Origin: Choristoneura fumiferana
Taxonomy: Eukaryota > Arthropoda > Insecta > Lepidoptera > Tortricidae
Reading direction: 5' to 3'
Assembly (NCBI RefSeq): GCF_025370935.1
Contig: NC_133485.1
Span: 1,915,716-1,979,715 of the forward strand
DNA length: 64,000 nucleotides
Shown here: one piece after another, positions 1 through 10,301 of the stretch
Numbering within the stretch: the stretch's first letter is position 1
How the letters are laid out: each line of letters begins with the position of its first letter
Made by a program: the position numbers and the translations under genes
Notes under the pieces: generated by a model
What the model was told of the DNA's origin: nothing
What the model saw: the letters and a program-made list of their open reading frames with translations, nothing else
The model's database searches: none

Positions 1-255
1 AAAGCATAAATTAAAAGTCGTGGTGGGCTAGCGGCCTCTCAAGCAGACGAACGTGGGTTAAAACAAATTGTTGCCAATAACAAAAATAATGTTATGCTAG
101 CTAGAAGAAAAACCACGTGTATGACAAAAAAACCATAAACATTATATGTTATTTTTCCAGGTTTGTCTGTTACAGTTAAGAAATTATTTTCTCAATAATG
201 ACTTATTGCAGAAATGGTCATTCGAAATAGGATTCCATAGTGAACGGCAAAAAAT

Positions 256-1097
256 CAGCAGGGCTACTACGAAACTCGAAGTTCGTGTCGTGCGGTCCCT
301 CTGACACTTATACCACAAAACAAAGATAGTTCAGAAGTCAATCTCCAAACAAGTGCGCTCGAGCAACGCACACAGAGACACTGCTCACGGACACGATATC
401 TCGGACCGGTTGGGACCAGTGCGAGCTTGAGTGCCATTCGCTCGAGACACGCGTCTGTGAACTTTTTTGTGCAATAATGGAGCAACAAAAAAACAAGTTA
501 TTATAACTGTTCAGTGGACAGTTGTTCAAATTAAATATTCGTGAATTTCGCCAATAACGAAATCGTCGCAAGATATTTTCTGTGACAATTTATAATATAA
601 CTGACATTAAAATTAAAATATTTTAGTTATTAATTTATATTTCCATTCTTCCCGTTTCATTCTCAACAATAAATCAAACAGCTAGATACGAGTGTCACTA
701 CCACGATAGTTTTTTGATGCATAAGCCATAGGTAGGTACTTAGTTGACAACCTTAGAGCGACCGCCGAGCGTAGGTATGAAAAGTGAAGTACATGCATAA
801 GATTGACTTCTTAACTATCTGTGTTTTGTGCTTCATCATCCCAGCCTATATACGTCCCACTGCTGGGCACAGGCCTCCTCTCAGAACAAGAGGGCTTGGG
901 CCGTAGTTCCCACGTGGGCCCAGTACGGATTGGGAACTTCACACGCACCATTGAATTGCTTCGCAGGTTTGTGCAGGTTTCCTCACGATGTTTTCCTTCA
1001 CCGCAAAGTTTTGTGCTTATACTATTTAATACGAGAGCGAGAGGGACGGTAGGTACGATACGAACTTCGAGTTTCGAGTTTCGTAGTAGCCCTGCTG
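256..1097. mobile_element. Non-autonomous DNA transposon with TIRs (block A)
   Basis: It begins CAGCAGGGCTACTACGAAAC at 256 and ends in the complement at 1097, giving inverted ends with GTCCCTCT(G/C)-type inner arms. The interior has no transposase frame and contains a SINE fragment (833-1008). The same ends brought together form a 136-base hairpin at 36254-36389. The superfamily cannot be fixed because the target duplication is unclear. Confidence 0.7.
833..1008 (-). mobile_element. SINE-A fragment (block A)
   Basis: Contains the 3' half of the SINE-A family: GCCTATATACGTCCCACTGC, then GGCACAGGCCTCCTCTCAGA, through to CCTTCACCGCAAAG. The tRNA-like head is missing. It lies inside the TIR element at 256-1097. 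The block B copy is at 38555-38731. Confidence 0.8.
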
Positions 1098-1414
1098 TAT
1101 CGCTACAAGTTATTAATTAATTTTAAAAGTTTCCTTTGACTGGGACTCCTTAAAGTTAATAGGTTGAAGGAACGAGCCAGCGTTGTAAATGAAGAGACCG
1201 GCGCTATGTCCGCGCTGCTCTGACAAATGGCTTCCACGTCTGTCACAGTAAATGTTCTACCTGTTACAGTAGACGCACAGTTTAGGACCCACAGATGCTA
1301 CTAAAAATCCTAACTAGAAGACTGCACGACGCACGTGGACTGCACCGTTTAGCGTATCGTGTGTGGGAAAACTGTACAGTACATACAGTATCATAAGTTT
1401 GACCGCTATGTGTT

Positions 1415-1446
<32 letters not shown>

Positions 1447-2216
1447 TGTGTGTGTCTGTGGTACCGTAGCTCTTAAACGGATTAATTTTAATTTGAAATC
1501 AGGTTTTCTAACGATGGTTTTAGCCATGTTTATCAAAATCGGTTAAGCCGTTTCTGAAATATTGAACTTTGAAGTGACAAAGTCGGGGTATTTTTGCATC
1601 GGGGGTTGAAAAGAGATTAAATGACTAATGGCTAGGCATCGGCAGCGCAGCACTAAAAACACTGGTCACTACAAATCCGCTAGCAGCTTGCACCAACATT
1701 TAACAAAAAAAAAACTTAGATTAAGTGAATGAATCCCTCTTTATCACAAGGTTAGAATTAAACTTACATCCATCATCTGCTCCCAACACACTTATTGACG
1801 ACGACAAAAAAAAATTAACAACAAATGAAACCGACCTCAAAACCTTGAAAACAATTTTCTACTAGTTTGAAGTCGGTGCCTCAGCACGAGCCAGCAGGAG
1901 TGGACCTATAGTCATCTACTCCCCTACATACTAATTGGGCTTCAATCACTCCTGCTTGATGTGCTTATGAAACTTGAGGGTTGACCTCGATTTTTCTAAG
2001 ATCCAATCATCAGATTCTGACTTGGTGACAATGGGAACACCTCGTAAGTGTCCTTTAGAACAAAAAATAATTTGAAATTCGGCCCACAATTGGCGGAGTT
2101 ATCGCGTAACAAACATACAAAAAACATACACACGAATTGAGAACCCCCTCCTTTTTTGAAGTTGGTTGAAATCAATAAGTTTTTGGCAAAAATTAAATTT
2201 TTAATACAAGCTTTTT
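1098..2216. other. Intergenic stretch (block A)
   Basis: Holds the CT/GT array and a type C repeat, then AT-rich DNA with GACCTCAAAACCTTGAAAAC and TAGTTTGAAGTCGGTGCCTC, a common repeat edge. No gene seen. Confidence 0.6.
1415..1456 (+). repeat. CT/GT microsatellite (block A)
   Basis: A (TC)n run passes into (TG)n. The block B version at about 39149-39202 is longer, so the array length differs between copies. The histidine-threonine ORFs reading through it are spurious. Confidence 0.9.
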
Positions 2217-2500
2217 TTTGCTTACCTACTGTACTTTTTATTGACTGTACTTGTATTGTCACCCAAACTAAAAAATTTTTTCACCCAAAAAAATTAGCAT
2301 ACCAAATTTCAAATCGATGCCATTAACCGTTGAAGAGTTCCGTCCTGTGGAGACGATCCTGGCCGAACTACCAGGATGTCACTACCAGATTATTGTATTG
2401 TCACGCAATTTACATGAGTACACCAAATTTCAAGTCAATCCAACTACTGGAAGTTGGCCGAATTTTAACTTGCAAGATTTGATTACAGACAGAACGGGAC
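2217..2500 (+). mobile_element. LINE-like 3' repeat, type D (block A)
   Basis: Key words are CCATTAACCGTTGAAGAGTT, GGAGACGATCCTGGCCGAAC and ACTTGCAAGATTTGATTACA. Other copies: 22368-22530, 23210-23480, 24520-24765 (minus), 31398-31660 (minus), 54805-55045, fragments at 24028-24085 and 53978-54062, and block B 39960-40178. All are non-coding. Confidence 0.65.
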
Positions 2501-2509
2501 CAGTGAAAC

Positions 2510-2705
2510 TATATACATACATACACATAAAATCACGCCTCTTTCCCAACGGAGTAGGCAAAGACTACATCCTTCCACTTGCTACGATTCTGGCATACAA
2601 TTCTCGGTTCCTCTACATTCATCAATCTTTTCATGCATGCACGTCGGTTTAAAGTACTCCTGACCCGACCTTTCTTCAGAACGTCCCCGATTACTAAATA
2701 AAACT
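2510..2705 (+). mobile_element. SINE-like repeat
   Basis: AAATCACGCCTCTTTCCCAA, GGCAAAGACTACATCCTTCC and CATCAATCTTTTCATGCATG are words of a common Lepidoptera repeat. Block B copy at about 40207-40388. Ends not resolved. Confidence 0.45.
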
Positions 2706-3289
2706 AAAAGCTTGTCAATACTATTGTACCCTTACTATTTTCAGACGTCCCTACTGTTCCTCCACCCGACCCTGTGTCACAAGCCATACGTTACAAACTC
2801 TATTCATAGCTTTTTACCCCTTCACGGCGAACTGTACTGGGTGTTTTTGCTGTCGCTACCTGAATTAAGTTTGGGAAGATTGATTCTCGAACGCTACATT
2901 TTCTCTAGACGTTTCCTTTTTGTTGACGTTACCGATGATGTATCTTGCTCGCGCGTTTCAAGTTTTTGCTGAAGTTTCGTTTGGCGATCAATTTATTTTA
3001 TGAGTAAATTGAAGTAGGTATTGGTAATCCTGCTGTGGCAGTATCTAAAATGATAACAACGCTTAACGACGTTTTTACCTATAGCTGGGTTTAAATAACT
3101 GGAAAGAAATAAAGCGAATATTTTCACTATGCCCCCCGGAGCTAACTTTGGGGGCGGCTGCTTTCAGAATCCAAAAGCTTAACCATCTTAACTTTATTTT
3201 TGAGACTTTATGATCTCTAATTTTTTTTGACAATGAAAGCTTTTTACACTTTCACTGTAGGTAAGACATATTTAAGATAAATGAATTTA

Positions 3290-3547
3290 AACAATTACTT
3301 TGCTCACCTGCTACATTTTGATAGCTACGTTTATGCAAGAATGTGTTCATGCAGTTCCTCCACCTCCACACTGTAACAACACACACAAAATCACACAAAC
3401 CCATCTATCACCACTACCACACTACACTGACGCGTTTCGAACACAACCAGAGCTCATCTTCAGCGCAACACAACCGTTCACCATTGACTCAGACCAGTCA
3501 GTCTTACATCTGGTAGCTAAGGTCGCGGGTGAGCAAAGTAATCGTTT
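3290..3547. mobile_element. MITE related to the foldback element
   Basis: The ends carry ATTACTTTGCTCACC and the complement GGGTGAGCAAAGTAAT. The interior shares the ACACACAAAATCACACAAACC and AGAGCTCATCTTCAG stretches with 48265-48827. Block B has the counterpart at 40992-41265 with a slightly different centre. Confidence 0.65.
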
Positions 3548-3937
3548 AGTACATTTTTAATAATACTCAAAATTAGAGATAATTTAGTTCGGCTTTGCTC
3601 GGGCAAACAGCTTTTATGGAATCGCACCCTAATGCCATTTAAAATGCATTTGCACTTTATCAACTTGCTATCACCACGATCTGTGTTAAAACAGATTTTC
3701 CGAGACATTAAGGCATTAATGCACCGGTTTTACGCCCCGCTTAGGCCGCGATTGGACACCATCGGGCAACGACGCGGCGAGTGATTTCTCTATACATTGC
3801 GTGTGCTGCGAAGTAACCATTAAGGCAGCAAGCGTATCGGGCCGCGCAATGTACATTAAACACGCTCACCGCTCCGCTGTCCGATTCGTTCCCCGCCGGC
3901 AGTAAGTTAGTAAAGCTACTACTACATGCGACTGTTA

Positions 3938-4078
3938 GGGGCTGTTTCACCATCCATTGATTAGCGTTAACCGACGGTTAAATGTGATGCCGTCTCCGTC
4001 TATTCGAACAAAACAAATAGAGACGGCATTACACCTAACCGCCAGTTAACACTAATCAATGGATGGTGAAACAGCCCC
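3938..4078. mobile_element. PIF/Harbinger-like hairpin MITE (block A)
   Basis: GGGGCTGTTTCACCATCCAT and its complement form the ends of a 141-base near-perfect hairpin. TTA flanks it on both sides (3935-3937 and 4079-4081). A three-base TTA duplication and G-rich TIRs are typical of PIF/Harbinger. Block B copy: 41675-41815. Confidence 0.75.
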
Positions 4079-4295
4079 TTAGACTACTACATGTTTTATC
4101 TATCCATTACATGTGTTGGCAGGTACCCACAGCGCGGCAGCTATAGTGGCTACGCAATGAACACAAAATCGCGGTATCGTCGGCGCGTTTAGTTGCTGGC
4201 TCATTATTTATGTTTTCATGAGAGCCAAGATTGCGACGAAGACGAAATTGATAAATGGATTTGGTCGCAATTTTAATCAACATTAACCAAAGTAC

Positions 4296-4474
4296 GCTAA
4301 CGTAGCGTAGGACGTCCTCAGACTCGGTGGAGCGATGATCTTCGCAGGGCGGCTGGCAAGAGCTGGATGAGAATAGCCGAGGATCGTGCTCAGTGGCGTG
4401 CCATGGGAGAGGCCTATGTCCAGCAGTGGACGAACATAGGCTGATGATGATGTGATGATGATGAACCAAAGTAC
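4296..4474 (+). mobile_element. 5'-truncated RTE-like LINE tail, block A only
   Basis: The insert encodes the last 39 codons of a LINE protein (4325-4444), containing SDDLRRAAGKSWMRIAEDRA and GEAYVQQWTNIG, followed by TGATGATGATG-type repeats. This C-terminal block is widespread in Lepidoptera. AACCAAAGTAC occurs at 4285-4295 and again at 4464-4474, an 11-base target duplication. Block B has a single AACCAAAGTAC and no insert, so this is a clean filled/empty pair. Confidence 0.9.
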
Positions 4475-4580
4475 TGTTGAAGAAATTGAAGCGCGTATTA
4501 TCGTGCGTCGTCTCGTGTCACCAATGGCACCCGAAAGAATAGTAGATTGTTTAACTTCATTTCCCTCGCCTCGCTCCGCT

Positions 4581-4684
4581 CAGCTGTTTCCACCAGAGAT
4601 GTGCTGTGCTAGGATGTGTAAATGAAGCGTTTCTATTGGTTAATGAAAACACACATCCTCGCACATTATTGGTGGAAACGCTGC
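4581..4684. mobile_element. Short hairpin MITE (block A)
   Basis: CAGCTGTTTCCACCAGAGAT and GGTGGAAACGCTGC are inverted ends, with GAGGATGTG-type inner arms. Block B copy: 42411-42523. Related motifs occur at 25325-25435 and 27330-27445. Confidence 0.55.
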
Positions 4685-6439
4685 TTTAGCCACCCGAGCA
4701 GAGCGCGATAACCCTGGACCCCTCTTCTTTCTTCGTTTTTCTTTCTTCTTATGGTTTTTATTTTATCTTTCTTATTTTAAGTATTTTAGTTTATTCAATT
4801 ATTTCTTCATATTTATTTTTACTTAAATTTCTTCATTTTCATAGCTTTATTTTTTTCTCTTCTTACTTCATCTCATTTTATTCGCTTTTTCTTATTTTAT
4901 CTTCTTATTTACTTCATTTTTTCTATTCAATAAATTCTTCATATTTAGTGTTATTTTTTTTTCTTCTTTCTTCAGTAATGTGTAATCTTCGTTCTTCACA
5001 TTGCGATTATTTTTCAATCTTGTTAACTTTTTATTGTTTTTTCTTTTTCTTCTTTTATTATTTCTTCTTGTGATCTGACTGCGTGCTTTTCTTACGGTTA
5101 GATTCCGTTGGTTCGTAGTGGCAAGTTCGCCATGTAATATAAGGGGTGATGGTACGTGGTGGTCAATAAGACGATAGCTGTAGGTGCGCGTAAAGAGAAC
5201 CTCTTTATTAAATCAAACCTAGGTTATATACACTATGATTGTCGCTGATACAAGCAATATGCGTTTATGTAGCAGTAAACTATTATGTTACACCTAAACA
5301 CTAAAAGTGGCCAATTGCCATACAACAGTAATCATTCATTGTGTTTCACGAAATTAAATCGTGTTTTTGAATATTTTTGCATAGAAGTCATTTCCATGCC
5401 CTAAATTGTCTATATACAATCATAACCCTCCATTCATATTCATAACTTTAATCCCTAGAGATTAATGAGGAGCTTTAGTCCCGATATACAGACACTAAAG
5501 TAACATTTTAAAAGTATGAGAAGTGAAAAATGTATTTATGTTCACGCCCTCACGATAGTTATGAATTCGTTTGACCCGTGCCCAAAAACATTTCCAATGC
5601 GAGTGCAGCGCAAGTGCTCTTTCGCACTCGCTTCTCGCGACGTGCCTCGCTACTCATCTCGTCACTCGCGAGCGAATGCAAATGCTGTTTACAGCCTACT
5701 GAGTACCGACTTTTTGTTTTGTGTAGTGCTAGATACCAGATGACCGAGAGCCATAATATTTTGTAATTTTGAAAATTATAAGCGTATTTAAAGATAATTT
5801 TCAAATATTAAATAAAAGCTAATCCGGATAACTCACGTCATAAATCGAGTTTAGCCCGACATGTTGTGAGCTATCCAGATTAACTTTCATTTCATATGAG
5901 TGAGTTTCACGGTAAGTAGTTTCAAATATTCTTATAATTGAGTTATGAAGAAAGAGTTGTGTCAAAAAATGAATACCCATAGGTATCATTAATCAATTTA
6001 GAATGACTCCATTATACGTAAAACCTTTTTAAAAAGGGATCAACCCACGCTAATCCATATTTAAACACAGAACAGAAAAATAACTCAATCAGCCGTTCGA
6101 ACTGGCCATTAACAAAAAAACAAATGACACGTTCGCCCAAATCGAAATTCGAAATTAGTTTTTTAATTAAACAGGCACACTCCCGTGTCGGACCGTCCGT
6201 CGTTAGCGTACTGATTGTGTTCTCGCGTGTCAGCCGCTGATACTTCACGCCAGATAATATTTCCATTAATCGCCGTATCTGAGATGTCAGCCGGTACGGG
6301 AATACACTGGTGCGATGTTTGGCCGGCATTATACGGTTTTTTTTTATTTAATAGTTTTTGCTATCACGAAGAACAAGCCGGTTATAAAAGAAAAACTTTT
6401 ATCCTTTTTATCCTACGAAAGCTTTTTTGCACAGTCATC
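4685..6439. other. Intergenic stretch (block A)
   Basis: After the pyrimidine-rich tract come an unidentified repeat edge (about 5110-5290), a CG-richer patch with TCTCGCGACGTGCCTCGCTA (5620-5680) and a fragment of the 21670-type MITE (5815-5910). The 105-codon minus frame at 6012-6329 is identical in block B (43886-44203) but shows no known domain. Confidence 0.5.
4710..5070 (+). repeat. Pyrimidine-rich low-complexity tract (block A)
   Basis: About 350 bases dominated by TTCTT and TTTTCTT words on the plus strand, with no gene. The block B version at 42555-42930 has several small indels. Confidence 0.8.
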
Positions 6440-6557
6440 AGCAGAAGTGGTTGAGCGGTTACGGTGGTCAAAATGGTCTACACACGACTGTATTGCCAAG
6501 GCAATAAGAGTGTGCTTAGCTCATTTTGAACACCGTAACTGCTCAACCACTTCTGCT
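6440..6557. mobile_element. Palindromic MITE next to SINE-A (block A)
   Basis: AGCAGAAGTGGTTGAGCGGT and its near-complement form a 118-base hairpin with an inner GTGCTTAGC loop. It lies just before a SINE-A. Block B copy: 44356-44472. Confidence 0.65.
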
Positions 6558-6598
6558 GCTGCCTGTACAAAATTTGGCCAACACTTATACATTTTTAT

Positions 6599-6892
6599 CA
6601 GCCTATATACGTCCCACTGCTGGGCACAGGCCTCCTCTCAGAACAAGAGGGCTTGGGCCATAGTTCCCACGCGGGCCCAGTGCGGATTGGGAACTTCGCA
6701 CGCACCATTGAATCGCTTCGCAGGTTTGTGCAGGTTTCCTCACGATGTTTTCCTTCACCGCAAAGCTCGTGGTAAATTTCAAATGTAATTCCGCACATGA
6801 ATTTCGAAAAACTCAGAGGTGCGAGCCGGGGTTCGAACCCACGACCCTCTGCTTGAGAGGCGATAGGTCAAACCACTAGGCCACCACGGCTT
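6599..6892 (-). mobile_element. SINE-A, near full length (block A)
   Basis: On the minus strand a tRNA-like head carries a GTGGCCTAGTGGTTTGACC A-box region and a GGGTTCGAACCCCGGC B box. The body and the GGGACGTATATAGGCTG tail follow. RNA polymerase III promoters of this kind define tRNA-derived SINEs. The open frames through it (6598-6798 and part of 6315-6788) are SINE sequence, not genes. The block B copy is at 44515-44808. Confidence 0.9.
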
Positions 6893-6898
6893 TATTGG

Positions 6899-7000
6899 TG
6901 TGTGAAGTTCCCAAACCGCTCTGGGCCCTACAGCCGAAGCCTTTTCATTCTGAGAGGAGGCCTATGCCCAGCAGTGGGATGTAAATAGACTGGGATGATT
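6899..7000 (+). mobile_element. SINE-A 3' fragment in opposite orientation
   Basis: Begins TGTGTGAAGTTCCC and ends CCCAGCAGTGGGATG...GGGATGATT. It lies tail-out beside the inverted SINE-A at 6599-6892, so the two form an inverted pair. The block B copy is at about 44815-44905, with a short deletion. Confidence 0.8.
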
Positions 7001-8016
7001 CCATCAGCTTTAGCGGCCAGTGTGTCCCCAACATAACGCGTAAGCAAAAAGTGTTGATTAAAAATATGTTGAACGAACGAGAACGCGAGGGCACGCGAGT
7101 GAATGGATTATAATGAATGAATCGTTCATCCGGTCCTTTTTGAAATTAAGTAATTTGTACCGGGAAATGTAATATTTTTTGGCAAGTTCGGAAAATTTGC
7201 AGCAAAATTACATACAGATAATTTAATAGCTTAGGTAATTAAATTTGTAGAGATAATTTGTAGGGCGACAAACGTAATTCTATTATTGATGCTACGCTGT
7301 CTGTCTGTCCATTTTATCTGTTTGTCTGTCTGCATGTCTAACACAGGGCTGTATTTTGAGAGCCGTAACAAATTGACAGCTGAAATTTATATGTAATGTG
7401 TACTTTATGCGGTAATAGAACCGCTTAAACTACCTACTAATAATAAATATATTCATACAAAAAACGTATTATTTTCCGTTTCATTATCATTTAAATGATT
7501 TTCTTTATACTGACTCACTTTTGATTGGTTTTCATTATTATTTAGTGATTGATATACGGTATTACCTTTATTATTTGAGGTTTGTATCTATAAACATTAC
7601 AGAAATAGAACGAAAAAATACAAGAAACTTATTATCTGTCTCTATGCTTAAAATCCACACTCAAATATACTGTAAATAATAAAACTTCTTTCTTTCTTTC
7701 TTTCTTTCTTTCTTCTTCTTTCAAACTTATTACATAGACTTAACTTAACTTATTACTTATTCATTTGAGGTTTTTTTATTTATTCTTAAAAATTATTAAT
7801 AAAAATATAATATACCTATTACAAAAAACACTCGGTTCTGGCGCTACCCGCCGGCCGCTTGCGCGGCACGCTCGCTTTGCTCGCTCGGCTCACGCGCTGT
7901 TGGGTCGCAGTTCTACCTTACACTCTTCCTCGCTTCGCTCGTCATCGTACCTAACGGTAACATGCCTTAAGTTAGAATAGGTAGGTTTCTTTATAATTTA
8001 ATAATTTGATTGCCAC
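7001..8016. other. Intergenic stretch (block A)
   Basis: AT-rich DNA with a TCTGTCTG run (about 7300-7340), the CTTT array and a GC-rich patch GGCGCTACCCGCCGGCCGCT (7840-7930) typical of MITE arms. No gene seen. Confidence 0.5.
7683..7722 (+). repeat. (CTTT)n microsatellite
   Basis: A CTTT array after AATAATAAAACTT, probably the simple-repeat tail of a retroposon. It is shorter in block B (about 45543-45577). Confidence 0.8.
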
Positions 8017-8153
8017 AAATCCGACTAGTTTGGAATCCGACCAGATTGGAATCCGACAAACTTGGAATCCGACGAGTTTGGAATCGGATAAACTTAAAAT
8101 TCGACCAGCTTGGAATCCGACAAGTTTGTAATCAGACAAACTTGGAATCCGGC
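8017..8153 (+). repeat. 16-base minisatellite (block A)
   Basis: About 8.5 tandem units of TTGGAATCCGACAAAC with variation at the last four bases of the unit. Block B has the same units at 45867-46003, almost unchanged. Open frames through it are artefacts of the repeat. Confidence 0.85.
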
Positions 8154-8774
8154 GAAGAAGGAACCAACGACGTATACATACAAGGTGTTAATTAAATAAG
8201 TGAAAACCAGAAAGTAGTTCCCTCAGAATCGAGAGTAAAATAAATTTAAATCAAGTTGTGTTTGTGTTTTTAAATCCCTTTTTTATCGTGCCCTTGTATT
8301 TTAGCGAGGTTGTATACCATTCCTATATTTTAATACTGGCCGTTTTGCTATCACTGTGTGATTTTCTGGATTTTCTTCTAAAAACGTCAAAGTGCAACTG
8401 ACAAATACAAATCATGCATGAGTGTAGAGTTAGAAATGAACTAAAATTACTGACTTTAATAAACACATGAGTATCTTTTAAAATAATGAAGGCATTCAAA
8501 AATAAATGCAATCAACTAACTTAAAATGAAAAAATATTTTTGGGTTGTCTGAGGTTGTCAGTTATTTAATTAACACCTTGTAATGTATACGTTAACTAAA
8601 TAGATATGTAAGTATTAATGAAAAATTAAACTATTGACATATTTTTGACGCAGTGAAAGCTCACGTGAAACTTTGTGACGATCGAAACTTATAATAACAT
8701 TATGTCTTCATGAGCACTCGGCAAAGGTATATCTAAAATCTGTTCATCATGTGAATCGGTTGTTCAAATCTGTT

Positions 8775-8965
8775 AACCGCAGTCGCAGACGTTCAAGATA
8801 CAGGCTCAGCCTGGTTTGGAGTCTGTTTTTTTTTTTTTTTTTTTTTTTGATAGATATGTATGTATGTAAAGTCTTTATTGTACAAAAGAAAATAAACAAA
8901 ACACAATTGACAAACTTTGAGATACTTTTACAAAGATATATTGTATCAAACATGTTCCTGTGAAT
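8775..8965. mobile_element. LINE 3' end with long poly-T (block A)
   Basis: CGCAGACGTTCAAGATACAG and GGCTCAGCCTGGTTTGGAGT, followed in block A by a run of more than 20 T, then AAAGTCTTTATTGTACAAAA. Block B (46630-46800) lacks the T run. Related to the insert at 36951-37143. Confidence 0.5.
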
Positions 8966-9166
8966 AAAAAATGTTTGTATTTTTATCTGCTGCTGACTGC
9001 ACTTTGTCATTACTTAACTGTGCGTTCAATTCCCAACTGAATTGTAATAATCTTTTTTTTTTTTAATTAAACGTACCTATATTTGCTGATAGCGCTGGGC
9101 AATAAATAGTGCACGAAACCGATCATTAATAACGTGTGCGCAAACAAAGTACAAAAACACGGTGCA

Positions 9167-9235
9167 ATGGATGAAGGGGTGTTCCTGTGCAGTATCTCAA
9201 ATGGAGAAATACAGATTCAAATTTGTTCATACAAG
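9167..9235 (+). CDS. Candidate short first coding exon (block A)
   Basis: The ATG (context GTGCAATGG) opens 23 codons, MDEGVFLCSISNGEIQ to CSYK, ending exactly at AAG|GTAATT, a good splice donor in phase 0. An in-frame stop lies upstream at 9107-9109, so no earlier start exists after it. No acceptor-flanked continuation could be identified downstream in the window. The segment is identical in block B. The product is unrecognised. It could also be a chance ATG next to a donor-like string. Confidence 0.35.
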
Positions 9236-9361
9236 GTAATTTAAAATACACTATACGTACATACCTACTAGAGCTGGGCAAAGGACCCAAACACCTATTT
9301 AAAATAATTGAGTACCTACTTGGATAAAATAAAATTAAATATAACCTCGCCTAACCAACAA

Positions 9362-9593
9362 AAAGTTGTCTCCCGACTTTGTCACTTCAAAGTTCAATAT
9401 CTCAAAAACGGTTGAACCGATTTTGATGAAACATGTCTATGAACCATTGCTAGAAAACCTGATTTCAAATTAAAAAAAATGCATTCAAATCGGTTCACCC
9501 GTTTAAGAGCTACGGTGCGATAGACAAACAGACAGGCAGACACACATAGCGGCCAAACTTATAACACCCCTTATTTGCGTCGGGAGTTAAAAA
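9362..9593 (+). mobile_element. LINE/SINE 3' repeat, type C (block A)
   Basis: Diagnostic words are CACTTCAAAGTTCAATATCT, GAACCGATTTTGATGAAACA, GTTTAAGAGCTACGGTGCGA and a GCGTCGGGAGTTAAA end. Other copies: 1457-1613 (minus), 19795-19885, 21466-21575 (minus), 25462-25693, 54090-54256, and block B 39200-39362 and 47208-47432. Confidence 0.7.
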
Positions 9594-9614
9594 AAAGTAT
9601 GAAGTTGTATTTAT

Positions 9615-9800
9615 GGGGCCGAAAAGTTCTCGAATGGGGACCGCGGATCGTCAAGCGCAGCGTAGAACGTCCACCAACGAGATGGAAGGTTGACCTTTAG
9701 AGCCGCGGGTTCAAGGTGAATGTAGGCCGTTTCCTATTGGAACAACTGGAGGTCCATTGGGGAGGCCTATGTCTAACAGTGGATGACGATGATGATGACG
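9615..9800 (+). pseudogene. RTE-like LINE C-terminal remnant (block A)
   Basis: GGGGCCGAAAAGTTCTCGAA, CGTCCACCAACGAGATGGA and GGAGGCCTATGTCTAACAGT spell a frameshifted version of the same LINE C-terminus found at 4325-4444, with a GATGATGATGAC tail. Block B (47454-47660) keeps two short stretches missing here. Confidence 0.75.
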
Positions 9801-9814
9801 AATATAAATTGTTG

Positions 9815-9975
9815 TACAATACAATACAGTACAAAGACTCTTTATTGTACACCAGACATAGTAAGCGATACAGAAAACAGATACACAGATAAAAAATTAC
9901 AAGGTGAGCAATAGGCGGCCTTATCGCTTAAGAGCGATCTTTTCCAGGCAATCTTTTTTACAGAAAGAAGGAAGG
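9815..9975 (-). mobile_element. LINE 3' end, family G (block A)
   Basis: ACAAAGACTCTTTATTGTAC, GTAAGCGATACAGAAAACAG and AGGCGGCCTTATCGCTTAA. Similar copies: 37345-37445, 57985-58110 and block B 47680-47835. Confidence 0.6.
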
Positions 9976-10301
9976 ACTAATTGCACTTGTAATACTAAGT
10001 ATATTTAATGAAAAAACAAACTAAACTAAAAGTCAGAAATAAAAAGTTCCGTTAAAAATATTTTACATTTATTACATTTTATAAAAGGGGCTGCTAACAG
10101 GAAATGACCCAGAAGCCAGCAGTGTTTGCTCGCATAAATATCTTGTTTGATAAGTCCGCCGGTATTTCTACGTATGTTTTCATACATGTTGGCAGACCCA
10201 TACTTTTTACAATTACCTCGTGCACTGTTAAAGTGGAATACGAGCAAATATATTAACAAGACTCGTTAGTAATAGTAATTTTATCATGAAAGACCTATTT
10301 A

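Noticed and set aside
1282..1536. Histidine-threonine-rich protein
   Set aside because: It is a translation of the CT/GT microsatellite; the block B version has a different length.
2712..2972. 86-codon frame conserved in block B
   Set aside because: Amino acid content is hydrophobic and low in coding character; the start differs between blocks and no domain is recognised.
6315..6788. 157-codon plus-strand frame
   Set aside because: It runs through a palindromic MITE and a SINE-A; the same SINE peptide recurs at 25738-25965 and 44255-44704.
8017..8153. CRISPR-like array
   Set aside because: Units are contiguous 16-base repeats without spacers, in a eukaryotic genome.
8010..8195. Repeat protein with NLESDKLGIR-like units
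   Set aside because: It is a translation of the 16-base minisatellite; 16 is not a multiple of three, so the frame is not maintained by unit.
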